This document shows, in pieces, positions 36,454-45,091 of a stretch of 64,000 bases of DNA. Source of the DNA: Marinobacter litoralis. GTDB lineage: Bacteria > Pseudomonadota > Gammaproteobacteria > Pseudomonadales > Oleiphilaceae. The stretch lies in the NCBI RefSeq assembly GCF_016427555.1, contig NZ_JAELVS010000004.1:62001-126000 (forward strand), given 5' to 3'. Each line of letters begins with the position of its first letter. Positions within the stretch are counted from its first letter, which is position 1. Made by a program: the position numbers and the translations under genes. Under the pieces are notes generated by a model that was not told where the DNA came from, did not search any database, and worked only from the letters and a program-made list of their open reading frames with translations.

Positions 36454-38112
36454 ATGCCTAACGGCGCTCAGGCTTTGATGAAAACTCTGGTAGATGCCGG
36501 AATCGAGGTTTGCTTCAGCAACCCCGGCACCAGCGAAATGCATTTTGTCGCTGCTCTGGATAATGAGCCAAAAATGCGTGCGGTACTGGCCCTGTTTGAA
36601 GGTGTCGCCACCGGAGCTGCCGATGGCTACGCCCGGATGGCCGATAAACCCGCGGCCACCCTGCTGCACTTGGGCTGCGGCTTGGGCAACGGCTTGGCGA
36701 ATCTACACAACGCCCGAAAAGGCAAGGTGCCGATCGTCAACATTGTGGGTGACCACGCCACCTACCATGTGAAATACAACGCGCAACTGCAGTCAGACAT
36801 CGAAACCGTCGCGCGGAACGTCTCACCCGGTTTCGTTCGCACCTCTCAAACCACCGAACAACTGTGCCAGGATGCCGCCGAAGCCATTGCGGCTGCCAAA
36901 GGCCTGCCCGGCCAGGTGGCTACCTTAATATTGCCCGCTGACGTTTCCTGGGGCGAAGGCGGCGTACCCTGCGCACCTCTCCCAGAGCCCGAACTCATCG
37001 GTGCCGACGATGCCACGGTTCAAACCGTTGCGGACGCGATCCGCAGCGACAAGAAAACCGCGCTGCTGCTGGGCGGCCGGGCACTTCGTGAACCCAGCCT
37101 GATGACTGCGGCAAAGATTGCCGCCCACAATGGCGTAAAGCTGTTCGCGGAAACCTTTCCGACGCGCATTGAACGAGGCGCAGGCCTGCCGCCGGTTGAA
37201 CGAATCGCCTATCTCGCAGAACTGGCTACCCTGCAATTATCCGAATACGACAATCTGATTGTGGTGGATGCCAAGCCACCGGTGTCGTTCTTTGCCTACC
37301 CCGGCAAAGCCAGTGATCTGGTGCCGGAACACTGCACGCTCTACACCTTATCGACACCCGAACAAGACGCACTCACCAGTCTGAATAAGCTGGCGGAAGC
37401 GCTGGGGGCCAGCAAAGCTGAACCGGAACTGCAGCAGCCTGCCCGTCCCTCTCGGCCGCGCGGCAAACTGACCGCCGAGAAAGTCTGTAAGGCGCTCGGC
37501 CACATGATGCCGGAAAACAGCATCATCGTGGATGAAGCCATCACCTCCGGCTTGATGCTCAATGCCATGACCGCCGGCGCCCCCCGGCACGACATCATCA
37601 CCCTGACCGGTGGCGCCATCGGCCAGGGTTTGCCCAGTGCAACCGGTGCCGCCATCGCCTGCCCGGACCGCCCGGTCTACGCATTGATCGGTGACGGCAC
37701 CGCCATGTACACCATTCAAGCCTTGTGGACCATGGCGCGCGAGCAACTCAACGTCACCTCGATTATCTTCAACAACGCCTCTTATTCGATTCTGAACGTC
37801 GAGCTGGAGCGGGTGGGCGCCGAAGAGGCGGGCGACAAAGCCAAGTCTCAGCTGGATATCAGTGGCCCCGTGACCCACTTTGCCCAGCTGGCGCAAAGTA
37901 TGGGCGTGCACGGCATTCGGGTACACACCACCGAAGAGCTGTTGAAAGCCATGGAATACGCGCAGAACAACCCCGGCCCGCACCTGATCGAGGCCATCGT
38001 GCCGGAGTCACTGAACGGTGTGAAACGGAAGGTCTTGCCGTGGCTGCTGCGTTCGCTGCCAAGCTTGCCACGGCCGGTGACCAAGGCGCTCAAAAAGAAA
38101 ATCGCGCCTTAA
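36454..38112 (+). CDS. Thiamine-diphosphate-dependent enzyme (benzoylformate decarboxylase/ALS-like)
   Basis: A 552-aa ThDP enzyme with the usual N-terminal PYR, central and C-terminal PP domains. The start at 36454 has AGGAG 8 bp upstream. The cofactor-activating Glu is at about 49 in LFEGVATGAADGYARM, which is closer to benzoylformate decarboxylase than to the HEQ of acetolactate synthase. The ThDP/metal motif runs from GDGTAMYTIQ to FNN. It lies beside the FAD dehydrogenase, so the pair may catabolise a 2-keto acid. Substrate unknown. Confidence 0.82.
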   Translation: MPNGAQALMKTLVDAGIEVCFSNPGTSEMHFVAALDNEPKMRAVLALFEGVATGAADGYARMADKPAATLLHLGCGLGNGLANLHNARKGKVPIVNIVGDHATYHVKYNAQLQSDIETVARNVSPGFVRTSQTTEQLCQDAAEAIAAAKGLPGQVATLILPADVSWGEGGVPCAPLPEPELIGADDATVQTVADAIRSDKKTALLLGGRALREPSLMTAAKIAAHNGVKLFAETFPTRIERGAGLPPVERIAYLAELATLQLSEYDNLIVVDAKPPVSFFAYPGKASDLVPEHCTLYTLSTPEQDALTSLNKLAEALGASKAEPELQQPARPSRPRGKLTAEKVCKALGHMMPENSIIVDEAITSGLMLNAMTAGAPRHDIITLTGGAIGQGLPSATGAAIACPDRPVYALIGDGTAMYTIQALWTMAREQLNVTSIIFNNASYSILNVELERVGAEEAGDKAKSQLDISGPVTHFAQLAQSMGVHGIRVHTTEELLKAMEYAQNNPGPHLIEAIVPESLNGVKRKVLPWLLRSLPSLPRPVTKALKKKIAP

Positions 38113-38133
38113 ATCGTCACTGTCATGGAGTCG

Positions 38134-38154
38134 GTGCGGGTGACATTCCCGCAC
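38134..38154. terminator. Stem-loop between convergent genes
   Basis: GTGCGGG (38134-38140) and CCCGCAC (38148-38154) with a 7-nt loop lie between the stops of the ThDP enzyme and the DctD-like regulator. There is no T-run on either side. Confidence 0.45.
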
Positions 38155-38158
38155 TGGC

Positions 38159-39511
38159 TCAGTCTTTGAACTCAGCCTTATCCAGACCGTGTTTTTTCAT
38201 CTTGTCGTACAGCGTTTTTCGGGCAATGCCGAGTGCCACCATGGTGTCTTTAATACTGCCCTGACAGGCATTGAGCGCACTCACAATGGCCGCCCGCTCG
38301 AACCCGTCCATCATTTCTGACAGCGTTTGCCTACCGGATAAATGCCGGTTGTCGGCACTGTCGTTGTCTTCCAGGGCCGCAGGCCCCAACAACACATAAC
38401 GCTCCGCCAGATTTCGAAGCTCCCTGACGTTGCCGGGCCAGGAATGCTGCATCAGCCGGGCGGCTTGCCGGGCATCCAGCGGCACACTTTCGCGGTCGTA
38501 ACGGGCGGCCGCAATCAGCGCGAAGTGATGGAACAAGGTGGGAATGTCGTCTTTACGATCCCGCAGTGGCGGAATATCCACTTTCACCACGTTCAGGCGG
38601 TAATACAGATCCGGCCGGAACTCACCGTCATCGCTCAGCTTTTTCAGATCGGCCTTGGTGGCGGCAATGATGCGTACATCCACATCCAGTACCTGGTTAC
38701 TGCCCAAACGCTCTACTTTCTGCTCTTCCAGCACCCGCAGCAGCTTGACCTGCAACGGCATGGGCATGCTTTCCACTTCATCCAGAAACAGCGTGCCCTG
38801 GTGCGCGTATTCCACCTTTCCGATACGGCGCTTATCCGCACCGGTAAAAGCCCCCACTTCGTGACCGAACAATTCACTCTCGATCAGGTTTTCGGGCACC
38901 GCGCCGCAGTTGATCGCAACAAAGTTGTGGGCGCTGCGGGGGCTGCTCTCGTGAATGTAACGCGCCAGCGCATCTTTACCCGACCCCGTTTCGCCGTGCA
39001 GCAAAATGTTCGCGGAAATATCAAGAATCGGCTCAACCGTTGCCATCACCCGCTGCATGGTTGGGGAGTCCCCCAAAATTCTGGGCCCTGGCTTGGCCAG
39101 TTGCCGCAACTGCGCTTTCAAACGGCGGTTTTCCATCGCCAGATGGCGTTTTTCCAGCGCATGTTTCAGAAGCTCGATCAGTTCCTCGTGATCAAACGGC
39201 TTCTCGATGAAATCATAGGCACCCTGCTGCATGGCCGACACCGCGGTACTGATATCGCCCTGGCCGGTCAACAGTATCACGGGGATGTCTTCATCAATGG
39301 TTCGCACGGCCTGCAACAACTCCAGACCGTTCATGCCCGGCATGTTGTAGTCGCTTAGCACGATACCTTCGTACTCGGGCCCCACCTGTTCGAGTGCGGA
39401 TTCCCCATCGGCAAAACAGGCCACTGGCAGATCTTCCAGCGCCAGCGTCTGCTCCATCACCATCCGAATATCGGGATCATCATCCACAAAGATCACTACC
39501 GGTGCGGTCAT
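38159..39511 (-). CDS. DctD-like sigma-54-dependent response regulator
   Basis: A 450-aa NtrC-family activator. The receiver domain (about 5-118) has FVDDDPDI, the acceptor Asp in IVLSDYNMPGMNG, and Lys in FIEKPFDHEE. The AAA+ domain (about 145-370) has GETGSGKDALA (Walker A) and the sigma-54 contact loop GAFTGA. The Fis-type HTH (about 405-445) has IARKTLYDKMKKHG. The start overlaps the kinase stop by 4 bp. Likely target: the sigma-54 promoter upstream of the TAXI gene in the same gene block. Confidence 0.93.
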   Translation of the reverse strand: MTAPVVIFVDDDPDIRMVMEQTLALEDLPVACFADGESALEQVGPEYEGIVLSDYNMPGMNGLELLQAVRTIDEDIPVILLTGQGDISTAVSAMQQGAYDFIEKPFDHEELIELLKHALEKRHLAMENRRLKAQLRQLAKPGPRILGDSPTMQRVMATVEPILDISANILLHGETGSGKDALARYIHESSPRSAHNFVAINCGAVPENLIESELFGHEVGAFTGADKRRIGKVEYAHQGTLFLDEVESMPMPLQVKLLRVLEEQKVERLGSNQVLDVDVRIIAATKADLKKLSDDGEFRPDLYYRLNVVKVDIPPLRDRKDDIPTLFHHFALIAAARYDRESVPLDARQAARLMQHSWPGNVRELRNLAERYVLLGPAALEDNDSADNRHLSGRQTLSEMMDGFERAAIVSALNACQGSIKDTMVALGIARKTLYDKMKKHGLDKAEFKD

Positions 39512-41322
39512 TCTTCTGCCCTACGCTGTTTCAGTTTCAGAACAAACTCGGCACCCGGGCCATCTGCCCGGTTCTGTCCAGAGAGCCTACCGCCGAGCGA
39601 CTCTACAATCTGCTTCGAAATCGATAATCCCAAGCCCAAACCTTGCTTCACCGAGCGAGTGGTGAAGAAGGGTTCGAACACCTGCTCAGTGTTACTAGGC
39701 AAACCGTGGCCGTTATCGGACACCACGCAGCACCAATAGTCACCGTCTGCCACAATCTCTACCTGAATCTCCGGCTCGGCCTGCCCTTCCACGGCCTGAA
39801 CCGCGTTGGCCATCAGGTTCACCATCACCTGCTCAACCCGGATCAAGTCCCCATGACACATGGTAGGGGCTTCCGGCCGCAACCAGCTGATATTAATGCC
39901 GTCGCTACTGCTTTGCGCGGTGATGATTTTCAAGGCCGCGTCTACCGGTAGCCGCAGGTCCACCAACGAGGGCGGACCTTCGGATTTACGTGCAAACACT
40001 TTGAACTGGCGAATCAACTCCGCCATTTTGTCGCACAAGGTCACGATTTCCTGCAGGTTGGCGTCTACCATGTCACCGGCACCGCGCTCCAGAAACTTGC
40101 GGCTGTTGCGGGCGTAGGCCTGAATCGCCGTTAACGGCTGATTGATTTCATGGTTCAGGCCCGCCGACATTTGCCCAAGCACCGCCAGCTTGGCGGCCTG
40201 TATGAGTTCTTGCTGGGTTTCACGCAACTCCGTTTGGGCGCGTTCCCGCTCGTGGATTTCCGCAAGCAATTGATCATTCGAGCGTTTTAGATCCACGGTG
40301 CGCTGGGCAACCCGGCGCTCCAGTTGCTCGCCCCGGGCCGCCAGTTCCCGCTCGCGTCTTTGCCGTTCACGCAGATACAGCCAGGTCAGAAAGCCCGCGA
40401 GAAATATCGCGCCGCCGCCCACCAGAAAACCAACCCGGTTCCAAAATACCGAACGCGTGTCTGCAATCACCACCAGCCGCCAATCCAACCGTGGCAACCC
40501 GGCATCCAACGCCAGATAGCTATGCTCCGAGTTGCCGTCTTTTATTCGCATGCGGGTTGCCTGCTCCGACAACACCCATGGGCCATCCTGCAAACGGAAA
40601 TCGAGCGGCTTCAGATCCCGCTGGGGATAGCGCTGACGTATTTTGGGGTTGCCGGCGGCATCGCCTGTGGCTGAAAAATCCCGGTACAGCCACTTTTGGT
40701 TACTGGCCAGAAAACTGATGCCGTCGCCATCCAACACCACCATTTCGGCTTGGTGTTTAATGTCCGGGCGTTGCCAATGGGATTCCAGCTCATGCACCAA
40801 CACCTTGACGGCAACCACACCTAACACCTCACCCCGTTGACTCCGCACCGGGTGGGAAAAGTACAAGCCGCGCTCCAGCGACATAGTCCCCAACGCAAAG
40901 TACACCACCGACCCACCGGTGTTCAGAGCATCGTAAAAGTAAGGCCGGTAAGAATAGTTGCTCCCCACAAAACTGTCGGGCTGGCCAAAGTTGTTGGCGG
41001 CAATCGCAAGACCGGTCAAATCCATCAAGTAGATGTCGGAGCCGCCCACGATTGTCGCCATGCGCTGCATTTGCTCATTGGCTTTGAGCAAGGTAACAGG
41101 ATCATCAGGGCGTTCGAGGGCTTCAGCCAGCAAAGGATGTTCCGCGATCAACGCGGGAACAGGGATATAACGGTTCAGTTCGTTGGCAACCAACTGCCGG
41201 TAGCGGAATGCTTCCTGATGACTATCGTTCTCAAGCTGACGATAGCCGAACCAACCGCCGAGCACCCAAGACAACAACAGGGTGGCAGTCAGAACGACAA
41301 CAACGCTGATCCGATAAAACAT
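39508..41322 (-). CDS. DctB-like sensor histidine kinase
   Basis: A 604-aa sensor from the ATG at 41322; the longer frame from 41442 runs back into the TRAP permease stop. TM1 is at about 4-24, followed by a periplasmic double-Cache sensor (about 30-285), TM2 and a coiled coil (RERQRRERELAARGEQLERR). The HisKA has GLNHEINQPLTAIQAYARN, and the ATPase has DNGHGLPSN and GLGLGLSISKQ. DctB proteins sense C4-dicarboxylates; the ligand here is unknown. Confidence 0.92.
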   Translation of the reverse strand: MFYRISVVVVLTATLLLSWVLGGWFGYRQLENDSHQEAFRYRQLVANELNRYIPVPALIAEHPLLAEALERPDDPVTLLKANEQMQRMATIVGGSDIYLMDLTGLAIAANNFGQPDSFVGSNYSYRPYFYDALNTGGSVVYFALGTMSLERGLYFSHPVRSQRGEVLGVVAVKVLVHELESHWQRPDIKHQAEMVVLDGDGISFLASNQKWLYRDFSATGDAAGNPKIRQRYPQRDLKPLDFRLQDGPWVLSEQATRMRIKDGNSEHSYLALDAGLPRLDWRLVVIADTRSVFWNRVGFLVGGGAIFLAGFLTWLYLRERQRRERELAARGEQLERRVAQRTVDLKRSNDQLLAEIHERERAQTELRETQQELIQAAKLAVLGQMSAGLNHEINQPLTAIQAYARNSRKFLERGAGDMVDANLQEIVTLCDKMAELIRQFKVFARKSEGPPSLVDLRLPVDAALKIITAQSSSDGINISWLRPEAPTMCHGDLIRVEQVMVNLMANAVQAVEGQAEPEIQVEIVADGDYWCCVVSDNGHGLPSNTEQVFEPFFTTRSVKQGLGLGLSISKQIVESLGGRLSGQNRADGPGAEFVLKLKQRRAEE

Positions 41323-41416
41323 GGGGTCGGGTTCCGGAAAAGCCTCTAGACTAACGTCCGGAACCCGGCAGGACAACCGGCGGCCCTGCCCGTTGCCCTG
41401 CTCTGACTTAATCACG

Positions 41417-43612
41417 TCAGGCCGCGGCCAGTCCTGGCGCACGCTTACGCTGAATCAGGAAGGCAATCACCGCCAACCCGATACCCGCCAAGTCGGTCCA
41501 CATACCGCCTTCGATGGTCAGCAAAGCGGCCGCAACCAGCAGCAAGCGCACCAAAACCGGAGCCGCCGATTTGGCGAACCAGCCCAGCACACCGGCGGAC
41601 AACAGGTACACACCGAACACTGCGGTAATCAAGGCCCGGGCAATCTCAACCCATTCGGCTTCCATCAACAAGGCACCGTTGTAGAAGAACATGAACGGCA
41701 CGATGAACGCGGCGATACCGATGCGGAACGATGCCACTGAGGTAGACATGGCATTGGCACCGGAAATACCTGCCGCAGCGTAGGACGCCAAAGCGACCGG
41801 CGGTGTAATCGCCGATACCACGGCAAAGTAGAACACAAAGAAGTGTGCGGTCAGCGGTTCAATACCCAACTGCACCAGGCCCGGAGCCACCACCGAAGCG
41901 GCGACGGCATAAGCCGCTGTGGTTGGCATGCCCATGCCCAGCAAAATGGAGATGAACATCGCAAACACCAGCGCCAGCAGATTGCTGTGAGCCGCCACAT
42001 CCAGCAACAGCACCGAGAAGCGCGCACCCACACCGGTCAGCGAGATCACGCCGACAATAACACCGGCGGCCGCACACACCACAATGATCTGGATCGACAT
42101 ATAAGCCGCGATTTCAAAAGCCCGTAAAATTGAACGGATGCCCATTTTGTTGGGTGAAATCCAGCTCACAACCGCGGCCGAAACCGTCGCCAAGGTGCCG
42201 GCACGAATCACCGAATAGCCCTGGAACAACGCCACAATCAAAATGATGATCGGTGCGAACAAGTAGACCTGGCGCACCAGAACTTTCAGGTTCGGCAGCT
42301 CATCACTGCGCATACCACGCATGCCCAGCTTCTTGGCTTCGAAATCCACCATGAAGAACACAGAGGCGAAATACAGAATCGCAGGAATAATCGCCGCAAT
42401 GGCAATGTCGGTGTAAGGAATACCGGTGATTTCCGCCATGATAAAGGCGCCGGCACCCATGATCGGCGGCATGATCTGCCCACCGGTAGAGGCAGCCGCT
42501 TCAACCGCACCTGCAGATTCTTTGCTGTAACCCACCCGTTTCATCAACGGAATGGTCAACGAGCCGGTAGATACCACGTTACCGGCACTGGTGCCGTTGA
42601 TCATGCCCATCAGGCCAGAAGCAAAAATCGCCACCTTGGCAGGGCCACCACGGGAGCGGCCCGCCGCTGCAAAGGCAAAATTCACAAAGTAGTCACCCAC
42701 CTTGGAGGCCTGCAGGAACGCGGCAAAGATGATAAACAGAATGATGTACGTGGACGACACCGCCGTGGTCGGCCCCAAGATACCGGCATCGGTATACACC
42801 TGACTGAAGAAACGCTGAACCGACAGCCCCGGATACCCCAGGAACCCCGGCAGATACGGGCCGACAAACACGTAGGCAAGAAACACCAGCCCGATCACGA
42901 CCAGCGCCATACCCGCCACCCGGCGAGTCAGCTCCATGATCAACGCGGTACCGGCAATCGCCGCGAACGAAATACCCACCGGCGCAAAAGCCGTACCCGT
43001 GGTCATACGCATGGAGGTGTTGAACACCACCAGCAGGTAGGCGGCGACGGCGATCGAGCACACCACCAACACAAGGTCGGGCACACTGAAACGGGCACGA
43101 TCACGCTGGTGGAACCAGCTCATCACAATACCGATGCCCGAGGCTGCCAACAACGGCCAGCCAAAATGCCAGGTTTCCAGTTCAGCCGGAACCCGGAAAG
43201 CGCCAGCCTTCAGCAAGCTATCGAAAGCATAGGTTTGGTACAGCGCATAAAACGCCGGAATCAAAGCAACCGCACTGATCCACGATGTCCATTTATGCCG
43301 TGCAGCACCCTCTTCGGAGGAAACAAAACGGGCACCGGCAAACAAGATAAACCCCATCACCAGGGCGCCGGCAACGTGCACAATCCGGAACGACCAGGTT
43401 TCCATGGGTGCCACGTTCAACGTGTACAAATGGAACACGGAATAGGCAATGGCCAGCATGATCACGAACTTGAGCAGCAGCCCGGTAAACAAGCGGCGGT
43501 TCGCCTCTACAGGCTCTTCGTCAACATCGTGCGCGAGCAGGTGATCGTCGTTAATCGTCAGGTTCTCAGCCAACGGCTTCTCACCATCAGCGGGAAAATG
43601 TTCTTTGGTCAT
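41417..43612 (-). CDS. TRAP transporter permease, fused DctQM (4TM/12TM) type
   Basis: A 731-aa polytopic inner-membrane protein. The small DctQ-like part (about 40-190) is fused to a large DctM-like part (about 190-650), with a further membrane region at the end. Conserved DctM stretches: GPAKVAIFASGLMGMINGTSAGNV, GGQIMPPIMGAGAFIMAEITG and GMGMPTTAAYAVAA (parts of longer runs). Fused permeases pair with TAXI-type binding proteins; one is encoded just upstream. Sodium-coupled solute uptake is expected. Confidence 0.92.
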   Translation of the reverse strand: MTKEHFPADGEKPLAENLTINDDHLLAHDVDEEPVEANRRLFTGLLLKFVIMLAIAYSVFHLYTLNVAPMETWSFRIVHVAGALVMGFILFAGARFVSSEEGAARHKWTSWISAVALIPAFYALYQTYAFDSLLKAGAFRVPAELETWHFGWPLLAASGIGIVMSWFHQRDRARFSVPDLVLVVCSIAVAAYLLVVFNTSMRMTTGTAFAPVGISFAAIAGTALIMELTRRVAGMALVVIGLVFLAYVFVGPYLPGFLGYPGLSVQRFFSQVYTDAGILGPTTAVSSTYIILFIIFAAFLQASKVGDYFVNFAFAAAGRSRGGPAKVAIFASGLMGMINGTSAGNVVSTGSLTIPLMKRVGYSKESAGAVEAAASTGGQIMPPIMGAGAFIMAEITGIPYTDIAIAAIIPAILYFASVFFMVDFEAKKLGMRGMRSDELPNLKVLVRQVYLFAPIIILIVALFQGYSVIRAGTLATVSAAVVSWISPNKMGIRSILRAFEIAAYMSIQIIVVCAAAGVIVGVISLTGVGARFSVLLLDVAAHSNLLALVFAMFISILLGMGMPTTAAYAVAASVVAPGLVQLGIEPLTAHFFVFYFAVVSAITPPVALASYAAAGISGANAMSTSVASFRIGIAAFIVPFMFFYNGALLMEAEWVEIARALITAVFGVYLLSAGVLGWFAKSAAPVLVRLLLVAAALLTIEGGMWTDLAGIGLAVIAFLIQRKRAPGLAAA

Positions 43613-43656
43613 GATTGGTCCTGCCTATGAACAAGGCGTATTTTCAGAAACAACCA

Positions 43657-43687
43657 AGCCCCGGAGGCGGCAAAGCGCTCCGGGGCT
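43657..43687 (-). promoter_or_regulatory. Intercistronic stem-loop between TAXI and TRAP genes
   Basis: Perfect 10-bp arms AGCCCCGGAG (43657-43666) and CTCCGGGGCT (43678-43687) with an 11-nt loop and no U-run. Placed between the binding-protein and permease genes, it probably protects the upstream mRNA or reduces read-through, giving more binding protein than permease. Confidence 0.6.
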
Positions 43688-43696
43688 CAAGCCGCA

Positions 43697-44674
43697 TTAC
43701 TTGATGGCGTCGGCTTCGATGGTGTAACCGTTTTCGTTAAACCAACGAGCAGCGCCCGGGTGCCAAGGCAGCACCGTGTTCTTGCTGTAGTTTTCAGGAA
43801 CAGAGAAGCGCGCCGCTTTGTGGATCGACACCATTTTCTCGTTGTTTTCCATGGTCAGCTTGGTGATTTCATACACAAAGCTTTCCGGCATATCGCAGTT
43901 CACCATGGCGAAGTTCCACATAGACACAACGCGCGAAGGCTCGTCCAGTGACTGGTAAGTACTGGCCGGAATCACAAACTCGGAAACCGGGAACTGATCA
44001 ACAATCTTCTTGGCTTCTTCATCGTTCATGCCAATGATATTTACATCGGTCTGAACCTCCAGCTGGCTAACCGCAGGGATTGGAATGCCGGCGGCAAACG
44101 CAACCACATCAATCAAACCATCCTGCAACTGGCCACCCAGATCCGACCAGCTCCCGTTACGGCGCTTAAAGTTAACCCCGAGGGCTTCCATCATGCGCGG
44201 GAAGTAGGTGTCTGACGTGGAACCGGCCGGGCCAAACCCGATAGTCGCGCCATCCGGAATGTCGGAAATCGTTTCAATACCCGTGCTGCTCAGTGCGGTG
44301 ATGGAGAACGGGGTCTCGTACATCGGGAACATGGCGCAGACGTTATCCATTTTCATACCCGGCGCCAGCGGGCTTTCGCCGTCGCGGGATTCACGGGCGG
44401 GGCCCATGGTGGTCAAACCGAACTTCAGGTCACCGGTGTGCACCAGCGCCATGTTCTGAACCGGACCGCCGGTGATTTCAGCACCACCAGACACACCCAG
44501 GTTTTCGGCCACAAAGTTTGCCCAGCCAGAACCGTAGGCGAAGTAGGTGCCACCCTGACTGGCAGTACCGACGGTGAAGCTGTCCGGCCAACCGGCGCGG
44601 TCTTGTGCAACAGCCGGTGTTGCAGCAAATACAGATGAGGCGAACGCTGCCGCCACGATGGTCTGAAGTTTCAT
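43697..44674 (-). CDS. TAXI-family TRAP transporter solute-binding protein
   Basis: A 325-aa periplasmic binding protein. The start at 44674 has GGGAG upstream and gives a clear signal peptide (cleavage after AVA, near 24). TAXI hallmarks: FTVGTASQGGTYFAYGSGWANF near the N-terminus, IGFGPAGSTSDTYFPRMM, and a C-terminal LPWHPGAARWFNENG. Binds the substrate of the fused TRAP permease, which follows downstream. Expression probably starts at a sigma-54 promoter at 44747-44761. Confidence 0.92.
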   Translation of the reverse strand: MKLQTIVAAAFASSVFAATPAVAQDRAGWPDSFTVGTASQGGTYFAYGSGWANFVAENLGVSGGAEITGGPVQNMALVHTGDLKFGLTTMGPARESRDGESPLAPGMKMDNVCAMFPMYETPFSITALSSTGIETISDIPDGATIGFGPAGSTSDTYFPRMMEALGVNFKRRNGSWSDLGGQLQDGLIDVVAFAAGIPIPAVSQLEVQTDVNIIGMNDEEAKKIVDQFPVSEFVIPASTYQSLDEPSRVVSMWNFAMVNCDMPESFVYEITKLTMENNEKMVSIHKAARFSVPENYSKNTVLPWHPGAARWFNENGYTIEADAIK

Positions 44675-44746
44675 AAAAAGGCTCCCGATGCGTTTTGTTA
44701 GTTCGGTGCAGACGAGGCCGCGATCGACCCCTTGATTCAACGAAAA

Positions 44747-44761
44747 GCAAACATCGAGCCA
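44747..44761 (-). promoter_or_regulatory. Sigma-54 (-24/-12) promoter of the TRAP operon
   Basis: Reading leftwards the sequence is TGGCTCGATGTTTGC. It matches TGGCACG-N4-TTGC at all defined positions except one (A to T), with the GG and GC elements exactly 12 bp apart. The predicted start is near 44735, about 60 nt before the TAXI ATG. The operon itself encodes a sigma-54 activator. Confidence 0.8.
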
Positions 44762-44780
44762 ATAAGAACAAGATAAGTAA

Positions 44781-44793
44781 AAACAACAATTTA
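44781..44793. promoter_or_regulatory. IHF-like site between the sigma-54 promoter and the dyads
   Basis: AAACAACAATTTA fits the IHF consensus WATCAA-N4-TTR with one mismatch and sits in an A-rich stretch. Its place between activator sites and a sigma-54 promoter is where IHF normally bends DNA. Confidence 0.45.
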
Positions 44794-44824
44794 AGAATCC
44801 AATAAAGAAACCCAAAGAGCATTT

Positions 44825-44870
44825 TGGGTGGAAACCCACACACACCTAGAGCGAATTGGGTCGAAACCCA
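44825..44870. promoter_or_regulatory. Tandem dyads, candidate binding sites for the DctD-like regulator
   Basis: TGGGT-GGAA-ACCCA (44825-44838) and TGGGT-CGAA-ACCCA (44857-44870) share the same 5-4-5 dyad and flanking bases. They are centred 32 bp apart, about three helical turns. A third half-site GAAACCCA is at 44807-44814. They lie roughly 95 and 130 bp upstream of the predicted sigma-54 transcript start, the usual distance for enhancer-type sites. Confidence 0.65.
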
Positions 44871-44997
44871 CCAACACCGCCAATCACGCACTTTTCCAGC
44901 CGATTCATTCGCCTTCTAAACAATTAACACGCCCCGAAACACCGCTACAGCCCTGTTACCGAGCCAGATCAGCCAAAAAACCGATTGCATAGGCGAT

Positions 44998-45026
44998 TTG
45001 ATATTTAGTCTTCAAACCATTACGCT
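44998..45026 (+). promoter_or_regulatory. Candidate bet operon promoter
   Basis: TTGATA (44998-45003) is followed by 17 bp and TACGCT (45021-45026). The -35 is good and the -10 weak. The BetI-like operators begin 9 bp downstream, in a position to block transcription. Confidence 0.35.
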
Positions 45027-45034
45027 TATCGAAA

Positions 45035-45070
45035 TTGAACGCCCATTCAAAAAATTGAACACGTATTCAG
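45035..45070 (+). promoter_or_regulatory. Tandem BetI-like operators
   Basis: TTGAACGCCCATTCAA (45035-45050) and TTGAACACGTATTCAG (45055-45070) share the TTGAAC-N4-ATTCA pattern and are exactly 20 bp apart, two helical turns. They lie 22-57 bp upstream of betI, where the choline-responsive repressor BetI normally acts on its own operon. Confidence 0.7.
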
Positions 45071-45091
45071 AGCGAGTGGAGCCGGGAGCTC

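Noticed and set aside
38342..39358. 338-codon plus-strand frame opposite the DctD-like gene
   Set aside because: Antisense shadow; the minus-strand protein has all sigma-54 activator motifs.
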